A stretch of DNA of 64,000 nucleotides from Prorocentrum cordatum (Eukaryota > Sar > Dinophyceae > Prorocentrales > Prorocentraceae). Where the stretch lies: assembly GCA_963575745.1 (NCBI GenBank), contig CAUYUJ010022048.1, positions 201,001 to 265,000 on the forward strand. Reading direction: 5' to 3'. This document shows, one piece after another, positions 59,679 to 64,000 of this stretch. Under the pieces are notes generated by a model. It did no database searches. It had not been told where the DNA came from and saw only the letters and a list, made by a program, of their open reading frames with translations. A program made the position numbers and the translations under genes. The first letter of the stretch is position 1, and every line of letters begins with the position of its first letter.

Positions 59679-60205
59679 TCTAGTGCCAGGGCTGGTGTGA
59701 CAAGCTCCTGATGCGGATGATCACTGACGTCGCCGATGGTTGTTTGTTGGACGCCCGCCACACTTCTCCGAGGAAGACCTCACGATGGCGGACAAGATCG
59801 GCAGCGTCACGTCCAGGCTCCACGGCAAGGGCATACAGCTGGAGTGCGTTCATTCAAGCTTCAAGAAGTGCGACGGCAATTCGCCAACACAGTTGCAGTA
59901 TTTTTTCGAGCAGCTGTTGCTCCACTTCCGCCTCGTGCAGGGCAGCCTGCCGCACAGAAGTTCGAGCGCATCCCCTTTCGGCTGCAGGTGGCCCGATTTC
60001 GGAGCTCTCCAGCTCCTCCGCCGCGTTGGCTCAGCAGCTTCGCGTCGACATGTGCATGGGAGGAGACAGCCCTCAGGGTCAGCATCACATTATGTTCCCT
60101 CTAGCTCGCGCCAGGGAGCGCTTCAGACCTCATTTGCTATGAGCGGATCCTCTTCGTCGTCATCCTCCCCCTCCAGCTCGTCATCCCCCTCCCCTCCTCC
60201 CTAGT
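59679..60205 (+). other. Interval with an unassigned 154-codon open frame (59740-60204)
   Basis: The frame reads MADKIGSVTSRLHGKGIQLE and CVHSSFKKCDGNSPTQLQYF, and ends in a Ser/Pro run. The first 70 codons look more protein-like than the surrounding DNA, but other frames are also open and no family is recognised. It may be an exon or chance. Confidence 0.25.
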
Positions 60206-60760
60206 AGCTCCCTGTCCCTCAGTGGTGGCCGCCTATTACCCCTGACCAGACCGAGTAGAAGTGTAGCGTAGCAGTAGCAGGAGTAGCAAAGCAACACAGT
60301 AGTAGTAGTAGTCGTCTTGTCGTCGTCGGTTCTCGTCTCGAGTAGTTTGGTTGTAGTATATATATATATATAGTAGAGTTTAAAAAGTCCAGTAGTAGTA
60401 GTAGTAGCCGACATGCAGAGTGGTGCCTGTCACCCATAGGGTAGTGTAGTGTTAGTGGTAGTTAGTGTAGCCGCGCGAGGGCTAGAGTAGTCCTGTGGGG
60501 TGTACCTAGTTAGTAATGGGGGAGTACGGGGGCGCTAGGGCGGCAGGAGGCAGGAGTATCCCTAGCGTAGTAGGGGGGGGGGGGGGCGTAGTGTAGTAGT
60601 CCCGCACGGCCTTGTGCCGCTCCGACAAGAAGCTCGGAGTACGTGTGTTTGTGTGTTCATATACATATACATATATCTATATATATATATATATATATAT
60701 ATACATCTATATATATATAGATCACGGTCACACTGGCGGGTACACATTTGGAACAGCCAG
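60206..60760. repeat. (TAG)n and (TA)n microsatellites
   Basis: TAG/GTAG-rich text at 60255-60320 and 60385-60600; TA runs at 60356-60372 and 60675-60720. No gene is seen. Confidence 0.65.
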
Positions 60761-61013
60761 TGTATAGCCACATAGGGCGGCAACGGCAAGCGAGCTCCGC
60801 TCTTCGGCTCCGGGCTCGCGCCCCTCGCCGTCTGCGAAACTCAAACCACGAGCAAAGGCTCCCGACTCCTGCTGGCAACGAGCCTCTTGCGGGGCCCCGG
60901 CCCTCCCGCGCCGCCCTCGCAGGACGGGTGCCGCTGGGCCGACGTCGCGCGCTCGCCTCGGCTCGCCTCGGGGGATGCGCAAATGTTCGGCGGGTTCTCG
61001 GGCGAAGGGAGCC
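60761..61013. other. GC-rich non-coding interval
   Basis: No feature supported beyond GC richness. Confidence 0.4.
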
Positions 61014-61146
61014 ATGCACGTGCGCCGATCCTGGCAAGGCCCATCCTTGACCCAGGATCGGTGCATGTGCCTTCCTGGCCAAGGCAGGAGGGCGTCTGCA
61101 CCGATCCTGGGCTCAGGATGGGCCTGGCCAGAATCGGTGTTTGTGC
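61014..61146. repeat. Inverted repeat with about 50-bp arms
   Basis: The left arm contains CGCCGATCCTGGCAAGGCCC and CCAGGATCGGTGC. The right arm contains GCACCGATCCTGGG and GATGGGCCTGGCCAGAATCG. The two are complementary with few mismatches around a short centre. Confidence 0.65.
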
Positions 61147-62007
61147 ACAGTTCTCTTTCCTCTAGGTTCGCGCCGCTTTGCCGCGGCGATGGCCCTGGAG
61201 CGGGCGTGCAAGGCGGAGCCCCCCTCCACGAGCCCCCGACCTTCCCACCCCCACCAAGGCCTGTCCGGGGGCGCGCTCTGGCCAGAAGCTTCGGGTGCCG
61301 TCCAGCCGTGGCGGCGAGAAGCCTCCAGGAGCCCTCCCCCCCCCACAAGAAACGGGAGCCTCGAAGCTCGCCCTGGGCAGAGGAGGGGCCGGAGGAGGGG
61401 CAGGTTCGCGCCGCTTTGCCGCGGCGATGGCCCCAGAGCGGGCGTGCAAGACTGAACGCCGCCAGTGGCCCGACAAAAATATCGGTGTTTGCGTGCCAGT
61501 GCATTTTCTTTTGCGGAGTTGGGCGCCCTGGCACGGACGGCTGAACGACCCATGCAGCGGGACACCTTGGCAACGCGGTCGCCGCCGCAAAAATTGCCCG
61601 TTCAACGCTGGCGCCGCGCAAAGGCTGCGCCGAACAGACCAGAATGGAACGACCGCGAGCGACCTGGCCTATCGGAAAGACGTGATCGTTCAAGGCTGGA
61701 CGACACACGGGGGGTCAGGTACCAGCGCCGACGTCATCGCCACGCGAATTTGCCGAGCCGATGCCCCCATCCCACACCTCGACGGCGAAGAAACGGCATA
61801 AGCAGACATGTCCGCCGTTCTGCGCGGATTTCTTGGATCGGCGCTGCCCCACCCCACTCGCGCCGCCCTTGTCACACTCAGCGTGCCAGGGAAAGGGGTC
61901 CAGCGCCGACCCGAGACGTCCGCGTGGAGTTCCGATAACATGTGTATATGCCGTTGCTTCTTTCTCCCACTGGAAGGGATGGAGTGCGGAATACGTAGGA
62001 GGATTGG
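61147..62007 (+). repeat. 49-bp direct repeat (61164-61212, 61402-61450) and flanks
   Basis: TTCGCGCCGCTTTGCCGCGG followed by CGATGGCCC(T/C)GGAGCGGGCGTGCAAG is present twice, 238 bp apart. TGCGCGGATTTCTTGGATC at 61832-61850 shares ATTTCTTGGATC with the nested hairpin arm at 11161. No gene is seen. Confidence 0.55.
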
Positions 62008-62029
62008 GGATAGAGAGAGAGAGAGAGAG

Positions 62030-62069
<40 letters not shown>

Positions 62070-62095
62070 AGAGAGAGAGAGAGAACAAACAACAA
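62008..62095. repeat. (GA)n microsatellite
   Basis: GAGAGA runs interrupted by AAAAA and GAATGA. Confidence 0.85.
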
Positions 62096-64000
62096 ACAAA
62101 CATACATATACACATATGGGAGTTCCCGGGCCCCAGGCCCCGGGCCAAAACCCCCTTTGTACGTAGGTAGTGGCCCCTTTCCCGGGACGCCCCTCCAGCG
62201 GCCCCCGCGCGTTCCAGTCCGCCCAAGAAGGCTCCAATAGCGCCAAGAGAACTCTAGGATCGCTTCAAGACCGCCAAAGATTGCTTCCAGAAGGGCCAAG
62301 AGGTCCTCAAGCCGCCCCAAGAGGCCGCCAACAGGCCCCCCAAGAGCGCCCTGGGAGACCAAATTGGCTCCATTCCTTTCGTAAAGCGTAATTTGTAAAG
62401 GATATCAGCTTCCTTGGGCATCGGAGAGGTCAAAAAGCCCCAAGAGGCGCCCAAGGACGCCCCAGGATGGCTGAGACAGCCCCAAGACGGCCCAGGAGGG
62501 CCTCCCGGGACGCTCCTCTGGAGGCCCCCGGGCCTCCCAGTCCACCCAAGATGGCCCAAGAGACTTCCCGGTCGCCCCGAGAGGGCCCTAGGAGCGCGCT
62601 CCGATACGGCCGAAGATGGCTTCCAGAAGGGCCACGAATGGCCTTCAAGACGCCCCAAGAATGCTCCAAGAGGCCCTCCAAGAGATCCCCGGGAGACAAA
62701 ACTGGCCCCATTGATTGCGTAAACATTTATTTTTAGAAGAGCCTCAAAGGCCCGAAGAGGCGCTCAGGACGCCCCAAGACGGTCTAGGACAGCCCCATGT
62801 ACACATCATATGAATAAATACGCCCCCCCCAGCCTGGGCCAGCCCACCCCGCAACCATCGGGCAAGCCCGCTGATCCCCCCCCCGTGTCGCTCCCCAGAG
62901 GCGGCCCAGAGAGGGTAAGAGGATGCCAAACGAGCCAAGAGGGTTCCAAGAGGCCCCCAAGACGGCGCAAAAAGATCCCGAGCTGCGCAATACGGCCCAG
63001 GAGTACTACCAGAGCACTCCCCAGAGGGACCCAAGAGGCCCAAATCATCAAAATCATTAGGTTCCTGTGGGGGAACGTGGATTTTTAACATGTGCGACTC
63101 TTCAGCGTCCGCGGCTTTTACGACGGTCCAAGAGGCTCTAAAGATTTCCTCAAGACAGCCCAAGACGGCCCCCGAGCCAGCCCAAGAGGGCGCCAAGACG
63201 GCCCAGGGGTTGCTTGAGACGAACACATTGGCCCCAATACGGCGCCCAAGACGGCCCCAAGAATCCACAACCGTGGAACTCATACGGGAAAGCGTATATT
63301 TTTTTCATATGCGACTTGCCGGCCTCCACGGCTTTGAAGACGGCCCAAGAGGTTCCCCAGATTTGCCCAAGAGAGCCTAAGACATTCCCAAGAGGCCCTC
63401 AAGACAGCCCACGAGAGGGCCAAGACGGCCCAAGGGCTGCCAAAGACTGCCCAAGTTAGCTCCAAAACGGGCCCCAAGACGGTCGAATAAGGCCCCGAGT
63501 CGCTCGAGACTGCTGAAGATGGCCCCAAGAAGGTCCAAGAAGGCTCCGACACGTCCCAAAAGGCCTCCAAGAGCACTCCCAAGAGGATCCTTAGAAACCG
63601 AATTCGTTATCCTGTCGGCGAAACGTACATTTTAAGCATGTACGATTTGGGGATTTTCACTGCTTTGAAGACGGTCCAAGAGGCCCCCAAGACTTCTCCA
63701 AGCGAACCAAAGACGCTCGCAAGAGGCCCCCAAGATAGCCAAATGGGCGCCAAGACGGCCCAAAGGCCGACTAAGACGGCTCCAGGAGGGGTCCAAGAGG
63801 GGAAGTCCGACTCGAGAGTAGCAGCCGTCTGCCCGAAGAACCTCCAAGGAAGCACCAAGAGTCCCCAAGAGGACCCAAGAGGTCCCCAAGAGACCCCCAA
63901 GAGGCCCAAACGAGGCCCCAAGGTGGTTCAAAACGGATAGGACGGCCTCCAAGAGGTCCCCCAAAGGGGTCCGGAACTGTCTTCTTACGGATCCGAACAT
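62096..64000 (-). repeat. Higher-order satellite of CTTGG-type units, reverse orientation
   Basis: CCAAGAGGCCCCAAGACGGCC-type units of 10-13 bp fill most of 62220-64000. At intervals an AT-richer marker recurs: CGTAAAGCGTAATTTGTAAA (62385), GCGTAAACATTTATTTTTAG (62718), GAACGTGGATTTTTAACATG (63073), AAAGCGTATATTTTTTTCAT (63290) and GAAACGTACATTTTAAGCAT (63618). Spacing is about 215-355 bp, so the short units are organised into longer repeats. The array continues beyond the window. Confidence 0.7.

Overview
The window reads as nuclear DNA of a dinoflagellate. The strongest evidence is the dinoflagellate spliced leader (DinoSL). A full-length, exact 22-nt copy sits at 17205-17226 (+), and a 21/22 relict sits at 10616-10637 (-). 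Other fitting signs are a candidate GC-AG intron with an AG|G acceptor, very sparse genes, and abundant purine-rich microsatellites, tandem arrays and small inverted-repeat elements. The species cannot be named from this sequence.

Layout. Positions 1-8.6 kb (+) hold three short exons of a K+-dependent Na+/Ca2+ exchanger-like gene, separated by repeat-filled introns; one intron carries a 1.4-kb array of 98- then 77-bp units. Positions 8.9-10.64 kb (-) hold an intronless, frameshifted coding region headed by a DinoSL relict, i.e. a retro(pseudo)gene made from a trans-spliced mRNA. Positions 10.7-17.2 kb are non-coding, with a nested-hairpin structure and three dispersed inverted-repeat (MITE-like) families. 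Positions 17205-22785 are a LINE with ORF1, and ORF2 with apurinic endonuclease, reverse transcriptase and zinc knuckle. It starts exactly at base 1 of the DinoSL and is bounded by a 15-bp target-site duplication. Positions 23-31.6 kb are repeats.

Positions 31668-52641 are a giant (about 21 kb) Ty1/copia-order LTR retrotransposon with near-identical 286-bp LTRs and an initiator-Met-tRNA-type primer-binding site. Its coding order is Gag, CCHC knuckle, Tpt1/KptA-like RNA 2'-phosphotransferase, RING-H2 finger, aspartic protease, two methyltransferase-like relics, integrase, reverse transcriptase, RNase H. The coding parts are split by frame changes and by two blocks of tandem repeats. About 50 tiny covarying hairpins (5-bp stem, mostly GCCA-type 4-nt loop) are scattered through its coding and non-coding DNA. 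Positions 52.6-64 kb hold a decayed ORF1-like fragment, microsatellites and blocks of a degenerate CATCTTGGRGC-type repeat.

The retroelements dominate the biology. The LINE appears to move as a trans-spliced, SL-capped mRNA, and its kind of machinery is a plausible maker of the SL-headed retrogene at 10.6 kb. The LTR element carries accessory RNA-processing and ubiquitin-ligase-type domains not usual for copia elements. All coordinates and similarities come from reading the sequence by eye; no database or alignment program was used.
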